From positions 22,596,802 through 22,660,801 of the forward strand of contig NC_019866.2 of NCBI RefSeq assembly GCF_002234675.1: a DNA stretch of 64,000 nucleotides. Reading direction: 5' to 3'. The translations under genes and the position numbers were made by a program. The notes beneath the pieces were generated by a model. It worked only from the letters and a program-made list of their open reading frames with translations. It ran no database searches and was not told the DNA's origin. Below, one piece after another: positions 19,009 to 29,568 of this stretch (the first letter of the stretch is position 1; each line of letters opens with the position of its first letter). Origin of the DNA: Oryzias latipes. Taxonomy: Eukaryota; Chordata; Actinopteri; Beloniformes; Adrianichthyidae.

Positions 19009-19429
19009 ATGATACTTCGCTTTTATGCCCTACCGTACTGCAGTGGTACTTTCTACTTCATCCATGTACCTGTTGCTGCACAGGCGGACAACAGAAATCT
19101 GATTTTACAGCTTCTGCCACATACTCCTCGGCTTAACTCTGAGCACATCAATCCGCTGCAAATGTGAAACGTGTTTAACCCTGTTGCTCACCGAAAGAAC
19201 TGAATGTAGTCATCACAGGATTTCCCCCTCCTGAAGGCTTACACATTAGCACCATCTAGTGGCCAGCTTTGGTAGGGAATGCTAACTTAGTTTTGCTGAT
19301 GCTAATTGCTAAACCCAACATTTCTACTTTTTTTAAATCTTTTTTTTAATTTCACCCTTTAATGTCTGTTTAATCACCCCCCCCCCCCCCAACTCCCACA
19401 TTCCTCTTCACCAGAAAATTATTTTGTGC

Positions 19430-19435
19430 AATAAA
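19430..19435 (+). terminator. cnn1 poly(A) signal
   Basis: AATAAA followed 15-30 bp later by a GT/T-rich stretch. The nearest opposing signals belong to elof1 at 19459-19473. Confidence 0.6.
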
Positions 19436-19458
19436 GACACCTAAAAATGGTTTGTGCT

Positions 19459-19473
19459 TTTATTTTATTTATT
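19459..19473 (-). terminator. elof1 poly(A) signal cluster
   Basis: Three overlapping TTTATT words on the + strand give AATAAA on the - strand, about 500 bp downstream of the elof1 stop. Cleavage 10-30 bases further on would fall around 19430-19450, overlapping the end of cnn1 transcripts. Confidence 0.5.
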
Positions 19474-19973
19474 TTATGTCAGGACATAAACGGCTGGAAA
19501 ATAAAACACAGGAATTTCAAATTTCATTGTGTTTTTTTTTTTTTTAATTTGGAGAGAACACCTGCAGTGTAAATAGTGATGTACTGAAGCAAACACAAAG
19601 GCGATCGACATTTACAACTGTACAAAAAAAAGAGGCAAAAATATGACTTTTAGGACTCAATATTGCAGAAACAGAAGTTTGTTTTTTTTAAGTATCAGTT
19701 TTGTGTCAAAACTCATTGATTGGATGAAAGAAATTAGCCCAAAATAAGACAGAGGTACCCAGCTTCTAAAGAAAATCCTTCAGATTTCCACCGAGAGCTT
19801 TAGTCTGCTGAAACACTCACACCCAAAGCAGGAGAAACAGGACGGCTGCTGCTGCTGAAACACTCAGAACCAAAGCAGGAGAAATGCAAACTTCACTGCA
19901 CCAAAACCAAAAAGGCGAGATCCCTATACACAACACCAACAGGGCTACAGATGCTAACTTTGGCTCAGTTGAA

Positions 19974-20471
<498 letters not shown>

Positions 20472-20889
20472 TTACACTAAACACCGGCTTTAAAATGACC
20501 GTAAAAACTGGACATTTATGCGCATTAGGAGCTAAATGAATAATGTCTGTAAATTAAAGCACATTCAAAGGGAAAAAAAAGGAATAATCTCAAAGGTAAA
20601 AATAGTCTGATGTAGATTTTTCTCCTGTAGTGTAAAACAGGAAGATACATATTAGAGTATTATACATTTGTTTGTGTGGCCTCAATGTCGACATTCTGTG
20701 GGGATAAAAAGCTGATTTTGCCAGTGAGTCATCATTCAAAGAGCCACAGAGACACGACGCCGCTGAACCGACGAGCAGCATCACCCGGCCACAGCGCCTT
20801 CAGGTTGATGGTTGACAGTCAGGTGTTGCAGGGGAACTTATCTCAAAGTGTCATCAGCAGACGTGCATCAAGACTCTGAACTATTGTCA

Positions 20890-21440
20890 GAGTTTGGGAC
20901 AGATGCAGGACTGGAGCCCCCCCCCCAGTGAAGACCACGTGACCTGGACGATGCAGCAACGGTCTACCGCCCTGTTCACGGATGAGTGTCAGGTCACCGT
21001 GCAGAAACGATGGTCGTCAGTGTTGGTGGAGAAGGCGAAGGGAGCGATACGCCGAGGTCTCCAGGGTCCACTTTGGTCTGGGCAGGCATCACCAGTTAGC
21101 TGTAGATGGTCCAGTCTCATCAGCATAGAACCATCATCATCCCCCAATTCCACCCGCACACCCCCAACGTTCTGCTCATGGACGATGATGCTGCTCCACC
21201 ACATGCTGCTGGAATCGTCACAGCTGGACTTCAGGAAGTAGGAGTGGCTTGTGTGGTTTGGCCAGCATTGACCTAAACCCCATAGAGCAGGTCTGGGACC
21301 AGCTGACGCACAGACTGGATGATAGGACCCCCAAGTGACGTGGTAGAAACCCCATGCAGCACTCGTGGAAGACAGGAACGCCTCAGAACGACATCATGAA
21401 GTCAGTGAGGAGCAGGAGACGTCGCCGCCATTGCAGTAAT
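20890..21440 (+). pseudogene. Tc1/mariner transposase relic
   Basis: Translated pieces recall a Tc1-like transposase: HVTWTMQQRSTALFTDECQV near 20937-21000 (the block around the second catalytic Asp), then IDLNPIEQVWDQL near 21265-21305, which matches the DLNPIEHLWD block just before the last acidic residue. Stops and frameshifts separate the blocks, and neither terminal inverted repeat was found. It would lie within the 5' intron of elof1 if the promoter is near 22.2 kb. Confidence 0.65.
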
Positions 21441-22150
21441 CGGTGAACATATGTTTTATGGACACGGTCGATGTTTTTTATTTGGAGCTATCTTTACTAT
21501 TGTCCAACTGTCCGTCATGGATCTACAGGCCTGCTTAAAGAATCTAACCGAATGCCTGAATCAGGTGAGTTCAGTCCTCACAGTTTGGACTATACCAACT
21601 CAACTGCACTACTCATGAATTTCCCCCTTTTCTCCCCACCTAGAAAAAGATCCGTTTTGTTGTACCTGTACTTGTCGCAATGACCATAGAAGCCATTCAT
21701 TCATCCATTAACACCCCGACCCCATCTGAGATGGTACGTTCCAAATCATCAACGTTCCAGCACACCTGATGGCTACATGGCCCTCCAGGTATTTGCTTTA
21801 TTTAGTTTGTATGCATGAAATAATCTGACATCTTGTCACGATCATGATGCTGTCGCAGGATCCTCTTTTCATCAGGAAGACCTGCCAGAAGCCCCGCCCA
21901 CTCTCTCACCGCATCAACAACCTGTAGTACGCATCGAGATTTAGATCCGTTCACGCTTGCAGGAAACAACTGTATCACCAAACAGCAGCAAAGCTTTGGT
22001 GGAAACAAACAATCCTCCATCATCCTGCGCCACAAACACCAGCAGCAGCAGCGAGGAGCAGCTGGATCCACATCCATGTTCCGACAAACAGGAAGCAAAG
22101 TCCGCAAACTTGGGTTCTAACGTTTCGGCTTTTCGCAGAAATGCTAACAT
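21441..22150. other. No gene recognised
   Basis: Unique-looking sequence between the Tc1 relic and a GC-rich segment. A glutamine/serine-rich open frame around 21957-22358 has no recognisable domain. On the - strand this is likely part of the elof1 5' intron. Confidence 0.4.
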
Positions 22151-22330
22151 TACCTGTGAAAAGGATTTCTGCCGAGGAACGACCAAGGTGCGCGTCCAGG
22201 TCTATTTAAATGAAGGATGCAGCATCTCCAGAGTCGTTGCTCTAGCAAAGTCGCGCGAGACCTCAAGCTGCCGAGAGTGTTTTGGTGGCGCGTCACGTGA
22301 TTTTTTTATTTTTTGGCTTATTGCTGAATT
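22150..22330 (-). promoter_or_regulatory. Candidate elof1 promoter
   Basis: A local GC/CpG-rich segment in AT-rich surroundings, with TCGCGCGAGA (one step from the TCTCGCGAGA motif of TATA-less housekeeping promoters) and an E-box TCACGTGA. elof1 needs a 5' UTR exon upstream of 20428 and this is the only obvious CpG-rich segment before the LINE. The first exon and donor were not resolved, so the assignment is tentative. Confidence 0.3.
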
Positions 22331-22499
22331 AATGGGAATGGGAACAATAGCATTTTGATTTGACAACTTGTGTATTCTCATGGACAGGGCTGGACCGAAT
22401 ATGTAGACAGAATATGCATAACAAAAGCGCGATGCAAACTGTCGGCAGATCACGTGATCCACTTTACTTTTCTTCAAAGTTTATGTAGGATCCCAATCC

Positions 22500-22545
22500 T
22501 GACTCTACCCACTCCACCTACCCGGGCTTGGGACCGGCACAAATG
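22500..22545 (+). repeat. Short fragment resembling the RTE 5' end
   Basis: CCCGGGCTTGGGACCGGCACA repeats, with one difference, the sequence near the 5' end of the complete RTE element (27288-27308). Only about 45 bp is shared. Confidence 0.4.
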
Positions 22546-22549
22546 TGAC

Positions 22550-23604
22550 ACTAGCTTATGCTCTGTTGGGGCCGTATTTTTTTTATGTATTTATTTGTGA
22601 GTGAGGGATTTTTTTATTTTTATTTAAAGCCTGTCTGTTTTTCCATATCTGTTCTTTCTTTTATCGTTTAACATCTTATGTGTTTATTATATACTTTCTG
22701 TCACTTTTATTTATTTATTTTTAAGTTTATCTCTGGTTTAATTTTTCACCTTTTTCATTTATTTTTAAGTATTTTCTGTCACTTTTTTTATTTACTTATT
22801 TTAAAGTTTATCAATCTATTTAGCTATTTATTCTTTTGAGTTTGTTGTCTATTATTTCTTTCTTTTGTTGTTTTTTTATGTCACTTTTCTTTATTTAGTT
22901 TTGGACATATATCATGGCTTTTATCGGTCATGCAGCATTAGTCGTCTGGTTTTTGTTGTGTGGAAAAGTCCTAACAAATGAATCCATCTCCAGGCTTGTT
23001 GTTCCGGCCTTCTCATGAGCTAACATAACTATATTTTGTTTTCTTTCATGCAGCACGGTGCAGCAGAATGGGGTAAGAAGTCCAGACGTAGCAGAGAAAG
23101 AGCTTTCACATCATGCAGACGATCCACCAATCACAGTGGAGCTCACATCCATCCGATGGAGCTGCGGAAAGGCATTCTTATACCCATGTAGATATTTGCA
23201 CACAGTGGAGAGGTGTATAACTCTACATTGCCATCAATTTTGCCCTTTTTTTTCCAACATGATTTTTGCGACAATAATCACATTGGAAAGTTTGTCACTG
23301 TCCCCTTCTGCCATTTTTGCAGAGGACTTAATATGGCGACATCCAGAAAAGAGGGAGATTGAGGTCGAAGACAATTAACTGCTGTCATGAGCTCGAGATT
23401 GCTTTTGGAAAATCTTGTCTCCATCTCCACAATGACTATGTCCAAAATGTTGAGAAGAGCTCTCTTCGGAACCTGGCAAGGAGTCAAGGGGCCTTCTTCA
23501 CGTCCCGTAGTGGACATGTCAGCATTACCTGTGAACACTGAACTCCTTGTTCTCTTTCTTTTAGCTGCTGGTGAAAGCATGCTGGCTAATATCTCACTCT
23601 TTAA
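22550..23604. other. AT-rich intergenic DNA
   Basis: T-rich sequence with many TTTATTT words (22560-22900), then unique sequence without a recognisable exon. Confidence 0.5.
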
Positions 23605-23776
23605 CCCTTGTGCTCTCTTGTGGGGTCCAGATGACCCCACTCCCAACGTTAACGTGCCTCCAAGGCACAAGACGGTGTGCTGAACCTTTTTTGGTGTCCA
23701 TGAAATCCTCTTCACCTTTATCCACCTGTGTCATGGTAGGGTGGGGTCATCTGGACCCCTCAAGATAGCACCAGGG
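23605..23776 (+). mobile_element. piggyBac-like miniature element, copy 4
   Basis: Preceded by TTAA (23601-23604), begins CCCTTGTGCTCTCTTGTGGGG, ends AAGATAGCACCAGGG and is followed by CTAA (one change from TTAA). Part of the interior is deleted relative to the 7729 copy. Confidence 0.8.
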
Positions 23777-24194
23777 CTAAGATTTAATTCTTATAACTTA
23801 CTTTATACTATTTTTAGGTAAACTGATTTCCAAAAGAGGAGGTGGTTAAACTCCAGACTTAAATTTAAGCCTTCAATTCTTAGCCTGTAGCAAAAAAAAA
23901 GTCATTTTAGGAAATGCAAAAAGAAAACATGCTCCTTGCTTAAAAAAATGACATTTATGTTTGTAAAGGGGCCTATAATCAATTTCTGAATACATTTATT
24001 TGTCTTTCCCATGTTCTTCTTCTGATCACCAGTTCTAGGCGACTCCTTAATTTTAATGAAATATCCTGTGGCAAATGCAGTTTTCAGAGTCTTTGTTGTG
24101 AAATTACAGGAAATTTTAAAGTGAATACTTGTTAAAACTGTGTTTTAAGAAGTTTTCTCTGCCAATGGTATTATATTTCTGTATAAAGCTGAAA

Positions 24195-24209
24195 AAACGT
24201 TTTTAATCT
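24195..24209. repeat. Target-site duplication, left, of RTE element
   Basis: AAACGTTTTTAATCT, identical over 15 bp to 27342-27356 on the other side of the element. Confidence 0.9.
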
Positions 24210-27200
24210 TCTTCTTTCTCTTTCGGCTTTTCCCATCAGGGGTCGCCACAGCGAATCATCCTTTTCCACCTCACTCTATCATGGACATCTTCTACCCTAA
24301 CATTAGCCAACTTCATGTCCTCTGTTAAGACATCCATGTATCTCCTCTTTGGCCGTCCTCTTGCCCTCCTGCCAGGCAGCTCCATCTCCAACATCCTTCT
24401 ACCAATATATCCACTATCCCTCCTCTGAACATGTCCAAACCATCTCAGTCTGGCTTCTCTGACTTTGTCGCTAACACAGGCAACATGAGCCGTCCCTCTG
24501 ATGTACTCGTTCCTTATCCTGTCTAACCTGGTCACTCCTAAGGAGAACCTCAACATCTTCATCTCCGCTACCTCCATCTCAGCCTCTTGTCTCTGTCTCA
24601 CTGCTACCGTCTCTAACCCATAGAGCAGAGCTGGTCTCACCACTGTCTTGTACACCTTTCCTTTGAGTCTTGCTGACACTCTTCTGTCACACAACACTCC
24701 TGACACTTTCCTCCACCCGCTCCAACCTGCCTGCACTCGCCTCTTCACCTCTTTTCCACAATCCCCATCACACTGAACTGTTGACCCCAAGTACTTAAAC
24801 TCCTGCACCTTCTTCACCTCAGCCCCCTGTAACCTAACGCTTCTACCTTGATCCCTCTCGTTCAGACACATGTATTCTGTCTTACTACGACTGACCTTCA
24901 TGCCTCTTCTTTCCAGAGCTAACCTCCACCTCTCTAGCTGTTCCTCCACCTGCTCTCTACTCTCACTGCAAATTACAATGTCATCCGCAAACATCATTGT
25001 CCAGGGAGATTCCTGTCTTACCTCGTCTGTCAGCCTGTCCATCAGCATAGCAAACAAAAAAGGACTCAAAGCTGATCCTTGGTGTAGTCCCACCTCCACC
25101 TTGAACTCCTCTGTCTGACCTACAGCACATCTCACCACCGTCATACTTCTCTCATACATGTCCTGAACTACTCTGACATACTTCTCTGCCACTCCAGACG
25201 ACCTCATACAGTACCACAGCTCCTCCCTCGGCACCCTGTCATACGCCTTCTCTAAATCTACAAACACACAATGCAGCTCCTTCTGACCTTCTCTGTACTT
25301 TTCCATCAACATTCTCAAAGCAAAAATGGCATCAGTGGTGCTCTTACGGGGCATGAAACCATACTGCTGCTCACAAATCTCCACCTCTTTCCTAAGCCTG
25401 GCTTCCACTACTCTTTCCCACAGCTTCATTGTGTGACTCATCAACTTTATTCCTCTATAGTTGCTGCAGTTCTGCGTGTCACCCTTGTTCTTAAAGATCG
25501 GAACCAGAACGCTTCTCCTCCATTCCTCAGGCATCTTCTCACTCTCTAAAATCCTATTGAACAACCTTGTTAGAAATTCCACTGCTGACTCTCCTAAGCA
25601 CTTCCATACCTCCACAGGTACGTCATCAGGACCAACGGCCTTTCCGCTCTTCATCCTTTTCAGAGCCTTCCTAACCTCATCCTTTCCAATCTCTGCTACT
25701 TCCTGCTCCACAACAACCACATCTTCCTCCCTTCTTTCCCTGTCATTTTCCACGTTCATCAGCTCCTCAAAATACTCCTTCCATCTTTTCTGTACACTCT
25801 CCTGGGTTGTTAGCACCTTTCCGTCTCTGTCCTTAATCACCCTTATCTGTTGCACGTCCTTCCCATCTCTGTCTCTCTGTCTGGCTAGCCTGAACAAGTC
25901 CTTCTCTCCTTCCTTTGTGTCTAACCTGTCATATAGCTCATCGTAAGCTTTCTGTTTGGCCTTTGCCACCTCTCTCTTCACTCTACGCTGCGCTTCCTTG
26001 TACTCCTGTCTACCTTCCTCAGTCCTTTCTACATCCCACTTCCTTTTAGCCAACCTCTTCCTCTGGACGCATTCCCGTACTTCCTCATTCCACCACCAAG
26101 TCTCTTTACCGTCTTTCCTCTTTCCAGATGACACACCTAGCACCTTCCTACCTGTTTCCCTGATAATCTCTGCTGTAGTTTCCCAGTCCTCTGGAAGCTC
26201 ATCCTGACCACCCAGCACCTGTCTCAACTTCTGCCTAAATTCCTCACAAGTTTCTTCATTCTGTAGCTTCCACCACTTGGTCTTCTTTTCTGTTTTCCCT
26301 CTCTTCTTCTTCCTGACCTCCAGAGTCATCTTACACACCACCATGCGGTGCTGTTTGGCTACACTCTCTCCTACCACCACTTTGCAGTCATTAACCTCTC
26401 TCAAATGACCTCGTCTACATAGGATGTAGTCCACCTGAGTACTCCTACCTCCACTTCTGTATGTCACTCTATGTTCCTCTCTCTTCTGGAAGTAAGTGTT
26501 GACTACAGCCATTTCCATCCTCTTCGCAAAGTCCACCACCATCTGTCCCTCCAGATTCCTTTCCTTCACACCAAACCTGCCCATCACCTCCTCATCACCT
26601 CTGTTGCCCTCACCAACATGCCCATTAAAGTCTGCTCCAATAACAACTCTCTCTCCTCTGGGAAAACTCTCTATGACCTCATCCAACTCACTCCAGAATC
26701 TCTCCTTCACTTCTAACTCACAGCCAACCTGTGGCGCATACCCACTGACTACATTCACCATCACCCCTTCAATTTCTAACTTTAGGCTCATCATCCTGTC
26801 TGAGACTCTTTTCACCTCTAGAACACTGTTTACAAACTCCCCCTTCAGAATCACACCTACCCCGTTTCTCTTCCTATCAACACCATGATAGAACAGTTTG
26901 TATCCTCCTCCAATACTACGTGCCTTGCTGCCCTTCCACCTTGTCTCCTGCACACACAGTACATCTACCTTCCTTCTCTCCATCATGTCTGCCAGCTCTC
27001 TGCCTTTCCCTGTCATTGTGCCAACGTTAAGAGTCCCTATTCTCAAACCTATGTTCCTGCCTTTTCCCTTCTCTCTCTGGCCACGGACCCTTCTGCCTCC
27101 CCTCTTTCTTCGACCAACAGTAGTCAAATTTCCACCGACACCCTGTAGGTTAACAGCATCGGTGGCGGTCGTTGTTAACCCGGGCCTCGACCGATCCGGT

Positions 27201-27341
27201 ATGTCAAAAGTGTTGTGGATGATTCGCATGGTTATTTTGGCAATTTTTACGCCGGATGCCCTTCCTGACGCAACCCTCTCTATTTATCCGGGCTTGGGAC
27301 CGGCACAGAGGCAACTGGCTTGCAACCCCTGTGGCTAGATT
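24210..27341 (-). mobile_element. Complete RTE-type non-LTR retrotransposon with intact ORF
   Basis: About 3.13 kb between perfect 15-bp direct repeats (24195-24209 and 27342-27356). In element orientation: a 5' UTR of about 112 bp starting near CTAGCCACAGGGGTTGCAAG, one ORF of 997 codons (27229-24236), and a very short 3' tail (AAAGCCGAAAGAGAAAGAAG) with an AG-rich repeat instead of poly(A), as is usual for RTE elements. An undamaged ORF together with undiverged flanking duplications indicates a recent insertion. The element lies between elof1 and tmem205, antisense to tmem205. Confidence 0.92.
24236..27229 (-). CDS. RTE retrotransposon endonuclease/reverse transcriptase polyprotein (997 aa)
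   Basis: Enzyme for target-primed reverse transcription. Residues about 60-300 form an apurinic-type (EEP) endonuclease: RIGTLNVGTMTG at 63-74, catalytic Glu95 in VQETRW, GADFNGHVG at 198-206 with Asp200 and Asn202, Asp267 in QVDYIL, and His294 in KQHRMVV. The reverse transcriptase occupies about 520-830: VPIFKNKGD at 576-584, motif A VFVDLEKAYDRV with Asp658, GLHQGSALSPF at 714-724 and the catalytic FADD at 747-750. The C-terminal region carries LRWFGHVQRRDS and a basic RRARGRPKRR stretch. No stop or frameshift interrupts it and all expected catalytic residues are present. The start at 27229 is the first Met of the open frame; translation control in RTE elements is poorly defined. Confidence 0.92.
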   Translation of the reverse strand: MRIIHNTFDIPDRSRPGLTTTATDAVNLQGVGGNLTTVGRRKRGGRRVRGQREKGKGRNIGLRIGTLNVGTMTGKGRELADMMERRKVDVLCVQETRWKGSKARSIGGGYKLFYHGVDRKRNGVGVILKGEFVNSVLEVKRVSDRMMSLKLEIEGVMVNVVSGYAPQVGCELEVKERFWSELDEVIESFPRGERVVIGADFNGHVGEGNRGDEEVMGRFGVKERNLEGQMVVDFAKRMEMAVVNTYFQKREEHRVTYRSGGRSTQVDYILCRRGHLREVNDCKVVVGESVAKQHRMVVCKMTLEVRKKKRGKTEKKTKWWKLQNEETCEEFRQKLRQVLGGQDELPEDWETTAEIIRETGRKVLGVSSGKRKDGKETWWWNEEVRECVQRKRLAKRKWDVERTEEGRQEYKEAQRRVKREVAKAKQKAYDELYDRLDTKEGEKDLFRLARQRDRDGKDVQQIRVIKDRDGKVLTTQESVQKRWKEYFEELMNVENDRERREEDVVVVEQEVAEIGKDEVRKALKRMKSGKAVGPDDVPVEVWKCLGESAVEFLTRLFNRILESEKMPEEWRRSVLVPIFKNKGDTQNCSNYRGIKLMSHTMKLWERVVEARLRKEVEICEQQYGFMPRKSTTDAIFALRMLMEKYREGQKELHCVFVDLEKAYDRVPREELWYCMRSSGVAEKYVRVVQDMYERSMTVVRCAVGQTEEFKVEVGLHQGSALSPFLFAMLMDRLTDEVRQESPWTMMFADDIVICSESREQVEEQLERWRLALERRGMKVSRSKTEYMCLNERDQGRSVRLQGAEVKKVQEFKYLGSTVQCDGDCGKEVKRRVQAGWSGWRKVSGVLCDRRVSARLKGKVYKTVVRPALLYGLETVAVRQRQEAEMEVAEMKMLRFSLGVTRLDRIRNEYIRGTAHVACVSDKVREARLRWFGHVQRRDSGYIGRRMLEMELPGRRARGRPKRRYMDVLTEDMKLANVRVEDVHDRVRWKRMIRCGDP

Positions 27342-27356
27342 AAACGTTTTTAATCT
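27342..27356. repeat. Target-site duplication, right, of RTE element
   Basis: AAACGTTTTTAATCT, the perfect partner of 24195-24209. Confidence 0.9.
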
Positions 27357-27439
27357 AGTTTTAATATAAAGAAGAAATGCTGATCCTTTAACCTTTAATT
27401 TTTATTTGATAAAGTTGTGTTCTGGAGCCAGCCTGAGGC

Positions 27440-27935
27440 TCACCTCTATGCACAGTTCTGAAACTCAACCCTTCCTGTGGGGTTGGACTCTCCACCAATC
27501 TGGAGTTGCTCATGGTGAGAAGTAGCAGGGTGGGCTTAGTCATGAGCCCCCAGCTCGCCCACCAAGGGTTAGATTTTATGCCTCTTGATGAGAGGGTTGT
27601 GTAGCTGTGCTTTTGGGTGGGGTATAGGTCTCTGTTTGTGGTTTCAGCTCACGGGCCAAACAACAATTCCAAGTACCTACAGCCTTTCTAGAGTCTCTCA
27701 GATGGGTCCGGGAAAACGCCTCCACAGGGGAGTCTATTGTGGGACTTTAACAACGACAGTTGGATTCGCTGGTGTGGGAGGAGGCTGGAAAGACTTGGCC
27801 GACTCCAACATGAGCGTCTGCTGGAACGTCTGGCTGAGCCCTCTGTCAGCAAGGCCTTTAACACCCAAAGCAGGTACTGAGCCTGAGGACTTTGAGTGGA
27901 CCGTGTACTCCATCTTTATTGTCTCGTGCGGCTGA
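27440..27935 (+). pseudogene. Decayed LINE endonuclease-region fragment
   Basis: Broken translation recalls the endonuclease region of a fish LINE: a segment like YGPN-NSKYLAFLESL (about 27655-27700) then SVCWNVWLSPLSARPLTP (about 27812-27865), a block common in fish LINE ORF2. Stops interrupt the frame. It is distinct from the RTE element immediately to its left. Confidence 0.5.
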
Positions 27936-28424
27936 TCGCCTTGTCCCTCATTTTTTCTAAGAACCTCTAAATGATGTGAATATCAGCAGACTGTTATGGG
28001 TTGATAAGTGTCCGAAAGCAGGCGTGACCGCCCAAGAGTTCCTGGAGAATCATAGATTCTTAAAGAACTAATTCTCACATTAACTTTATTTATACTAACA
28101 TGATTGGAAATATCAGCGTATTTTATATCAGCAATTTTTTGTTTCACCCAGCCACAGGTGTTGGGCAATTTACAGGAGAAACTTAATGAGTCATTACGTC
28201 AATTTTAATGCATGTATTTAAAATTAAAATGTTTAAAAGTAGATAATTAAAGGATTATACAAGTTTCCATTTTGAAATGCAGAATAATAATGCTATTTGC
28301 AACAAATTTTTGTGTATTTGTAGTACATTTGTATTTGCAATCCATAAACAACAAAATGTATATTCATTAATTTATAACATCTGTGTGAAACGAGAGCAGG
28401 GGTTGAAAAAGTAAACATGACAAT

Positions 28425-28602
28425 TGAACCAATCAGCAAACGTGTAACAAACGGGTTTTTCATTTAACGCCTCCGATTGGTCCGTTTCTGCCAAGGGGGC
28501 GGGTCTTTTGGTCAGAGTCCAATGACGAAATGAGGAAGTCTCTGCTCTACGTCTCAACTTGCGGTCGGACTGCGTTGAAAAACAGGTCAACGTCCCAAAA
28601 AC
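28425..28602 (+). promoter_or_regulatory. tmem205: tmem205 promoter and non-coding first exon (inferred)
   Basis: Three CCAAT boxes spaced about 43-47 bp apart (CCAAT at 28429, inverted ATTGG at 28476, CCAAT at 28519) and a GC box (GGGGGCGGG near 28496) suggest an NF-Y/Sp1 type TATA-less promoter. About 80 bp downstream a donor, AAAAAC|GTAAGC, ends a probable non-coding exon at 28602. The next acceptor (TTTTAG at about 29559) lies 9-10 bases before the tmem205 ATG. Confidence 0.6.
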
Positions 28603-29558
28603 GTAAGCAAATAGAACTTAAAGTTGTTGTTTTTTCGTGTCACGGTCATAATTTCCTCAATTAATTTAGAAATGAAGCCATAATTGCTGCAGAAATGTCA
28701 TTACTTCTTCTAGCTAAACTCGTTAGCTTCTCGTCGGGACTGTTAGTGTAATTGCTGTGTAGAGGCGAACATATAAGTTATGCTTGTATTATTTTTTCTT
28801 CTGACTTTGAAAGGTGGCTTTAAAAAAAAAATACATTTCCTTGCATGAAACCGTAACGGCATTTCCCGCTCTGTCTTATCTCTCCGTGGGGTTTTATCAG
28901 GTCAACTGCACGCGAGCCTCGTGCCTGCTTATCTCTCTCTGTGGACGTTTTATGTTTTAGTGGGTTATATAATTAGGAAAATACAAAAGGAGTATATTCA
29001 CAGTTAAATTAAAAACATGTCTTTAATTCGATGGGATTTATTTATTTGTTTTTTGATTCTTTAGGGAGCAGTGAGTATGTGTAAGAAATAACTTATTTTG
29101 AAAATCTTCAGAACACTTCCGGTCAGTCCACATGTGGGAAATTTTAGAGTTTTATTCAAACTTCTTTATGTGTTGCTAGATTGTATATGAATAGCTAAAT
29201 GAGAAATTTAAATCATGACGTCATTGTTATGCCACATTTCTTTTGCATCAATAGTGTTTTAAATTGCACAAAAGTAAATAGGGGGGAAAAAGCCAATAGT
29301 CAGATGAAAAAAATTTTTGCATCTGTATTTTTATCTTTCAAACCACAATTGAACATTTAATTAATCTTTTTATCTCTAGCTCTAACTATAAGAGTATCAA
29401 AGCTTCATAAAATTCGATTTTTATCAATTTTGCTCGACTTTAATTTTTACAAATTGCAGATAAAGTAAACAAATGGATGATTATTTTATTTGACTATCCC
29501 CTCTGCATGACTGAAGTTAGAATTTCTACGGTTACTGCAGACTTTTTTTGCTGTTTTA
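28603..29558 (+). other. tmem205 5' intron (inferred)
   Basis: AT-rich, repeat-poor sequence between the probable first-exon donor and the acceptor before the coding start. No additional exon or element was recognised. Confidence 0.5.
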
Positions 29559-29568
29559 GGATGACACC

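Larger units (their letters stand above)
17648..19455 (+). other. cnn1 3' untranslated region (inferred), with embedded repeats
   Basis: The first well-placed poly(A) signal outside repeats after the cnn1 stop is AATAAA at 19430-19435, followed by a GT/T-rich stretch. If it is used, the 3' UTR is about 1.8 kb and includes a piggyBac-like MITE (18151-18364) and a family B copy (18432-19008). AATAAA also occurs inside the family B copy near 18735 and 18930, so shorter isoforms are possible. Confidence 0.5.

Noticed and set aside
21957-22358. Serine-rich open frame as a gene
   Set aside because: No domain, no clear splice context, and it overlaps the GC-rich segment proposed as a promoter on the other strand.
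24870-27338. Several + strand open frames of 80-160 codons
   Set aside because: They are antisense shadows of the 997-codon RTE ORF; they are serine/leucine/proline-rich as expected and have no domains.
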